Assembly: GCA_027348115.1 (NCBI GenBank)
Contig: DAIEQA010000109.1
Span: forward strand, 4,313 to 68,312
Direction: 5' to 3'
Length of the DNA stretch: 64,000 nt
Source: Fen-1258 sp027348115
GTDB taxonomy: Bacteria > Bacteroidota > Ignavibacteria > Ignavibacteriales > Melioribacteraceae
This document shows positions 63,260-64,000 of the stretch, piece after piece. Each line of letters starts with the position of its first letter. The stretch's first letter is position 1. The position numbers and the translations under genes are program-made. The notes below the pieces were generated by a model. That model searched no databases. It was not told the origin of the DNA and saw nothing but the letters and a program-made list of their open reading frames with translations.

Positions 63260-64000
63260 TTAAGATATCTTTATTGATGTCATCGAAAGCGAGCCCATAA
63301 TTGTTTTGTCGTTGAAAAATTCAATCGACTCGTTTTCATTTTTCAGACCGAGTATGTAAAGCAAAGGAATGTAATGTTCGGCGGTAGGAACAGCCATCAT
63401 CGCTTCCTTGCCAAGAGAGCGATAGTTAATCAAATCTCCGTAATTTCCGTTTGCGATTAGCACTTTGAATTTGGAATTCATTTCATCCGCCCAATCGTAT
63501 GCGCTGAGTGGATTTCGCCAATCGGCTAATCTTAAATTATGTACAATGTTGCCGCTGCCGATAATTAGAATTCCCTTTTTCCTTAAAACGGAAAGTTCGT
63601 TCGCCAGTTCGTAATGCCATTGTGGCGATTTGTTATGATCAATACTAAGCTGAACAACCGGAACATCGGCAGCAGGGTAAATATGTTTAAGTACGCTCCA
63701 TGTACCGTGGTCGAGCCCCCATGAATTATCAAGCTCAACATTCGTCTTGGTTACTATTTCTTTTGCGGCATTGGCAAGTATTGAATTTCCCGGGGCAGGA
63801 TAATTGACGGCAAAAAGTTCGTTTGGGAATCCGTAGAAATCATGAATTGTTTTGGGCCGCTCCATAGCCGTAACAAATGTTCCGTCGGTTTCCCAGTGAG
63901 CCGAGATGCATAACACTGCCGCCGGTTTCTCAATGTCTGCGCCTAATTTTTGCCATGTGCGGCTGAACTCATTGTCTTCTATGGCGTTCATAGGATTGCC
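63260..64000 (-). CDS. Extradiol dioxygenase (4,5-DOPA dioxygenase / LigB-like), 5' truncated by window
   Basis: The frame stays open through base 64000 (Gly-Asn-Pro upstream of a Met at 63991), and family members begin with a longer FIGHGNPMNAIE sequence, so the N-terminus lies outside the window. About 246 residues are seen. Metal/active-site histidines appear in CISAHWETDG and SWGLDHGTWSVLKHIYP, with IGSGNIVHNLR further on and EHYIPLLYILG near the end. It matches the YgiD/DODA group of the LigB family. The physiological substrate is uncertain. Confidence 0.87.
   Translation of the reverse strand, partial: GNPMNAIEDNEFSRTWQKLGADIEKPAAVLCISAHWETDGTFVTAMERPKTIHDFYGFPNELFAVNYPAPGNSILANAAKEIVTKTNVELDNSWGLDHGTWSVLKHIYPAADVPVVQLSIDHNKSPQWHYELANELSVLRKKGILIIGSGNIVHNLRLADWRNPLSAYDWADEMNSKFKVLIANGNYGDLINYRSLGKEAMMAVPTAEHYIPLLYILGLKNENESIEFFNDKTIMGSLSMTSIKIS

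Overview
The window looks like chromosomal DNA of an Ignavibacteria / Melioribacteraceae-type member of the Bacteroidota-Chlorobiota group. Two secreted proteins end in the type IX secretion (T9SS) sorting domain with the NPFNPTTTIQFSIP signature common in that lineage. There is also a Bacteroidetes-style cbb3 oxidase locus with a fused CcoNO, two S46 dipeptidyl-peptidases, and the aro, que and mur housekeeping genes. This assignment is inferred from protein character only. No rRNA, tRNA, CRISPR array or integrase was seen.

Layout. 1-5.4 kb: end of a peptidyl-prolyl isomerase, aroK-aroB, a secreted glycoside-hydrolase-like protein, an alpha/beta hydrolase and a DUF192 protein. 5.5-10.1 kb: an XRE regulator, a 21-bp repeat array (A), and two T9SS-exported proteins whose sorting domains carry an in-frame palindromic insertion. 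10.1-17.8 kb: aconitase with a long Lys/Ala-rich tail, a REP-associated transposase (RAYT) among its palindromes, Tex, a HicBA toxin-antitoxin pair, a phosphoheptose isomerase and a membrane protein. 17.9-34.2 kb: a peptide-degradation region (TPP II-like S8 protease, OPT transporter, M3 oligopeptidase, tandem S46 peptidases) with an aminotransferase, a phosphohexomutase, and YceI-MarR between them. 34.2-35.0 kb: a second 21-bp array (B). 35.0-38.7 kb: DUF1289-cobO, a divergent ATP-grasp/C39-like pair and an isochorismatase-family hydrolase. 38.8-47.7 kb: a nine-gene minus-strand cbb3 oxidase operon. 47.9-64 kb: SDR, tsaC-like, MFS, queC, an inserted restriction-modification cassette, queF, a tyrosine phenol-lyase gene broken by a nonsense codon, glnD-like, murI, NUDIX, GNAT, aldo/keto reductase, a heptad-repeat winged-helix protein and the start-truncated end of a DODA-type dioxygenase.

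How it fits together. The protease/transporter block suggests growth on peptides. The cbb3 locus carries structural subunits (CcoNO, Q, P) plus assembly factors (CcoI, S, G, H, TauE-like) for respiration at low oxygen. queC and queF belong to one queuosine pathway but are separated by the R-M cassette.

The least explained signal is a degenerate repeat with a rigid 21-bp (7-codon) period in two intergenic arrays (5978-6292 and about 34316-34715). When array A is read on the minus strand, both share a TTT-(C/A)TA-(T/A)TN core in the same 21-bp register. A third 21-bp periodicity lies inside a coding gene (62814-63077), as D/E-S-L/I heptads ahead of a winged-helix domain. Three genes show breaks worth checking against reads: the DNA methyltransferase (8-A run), the tyrosine phenol-lyase (TAA in place of a conserved Glu), and a small ORF next to aroK.
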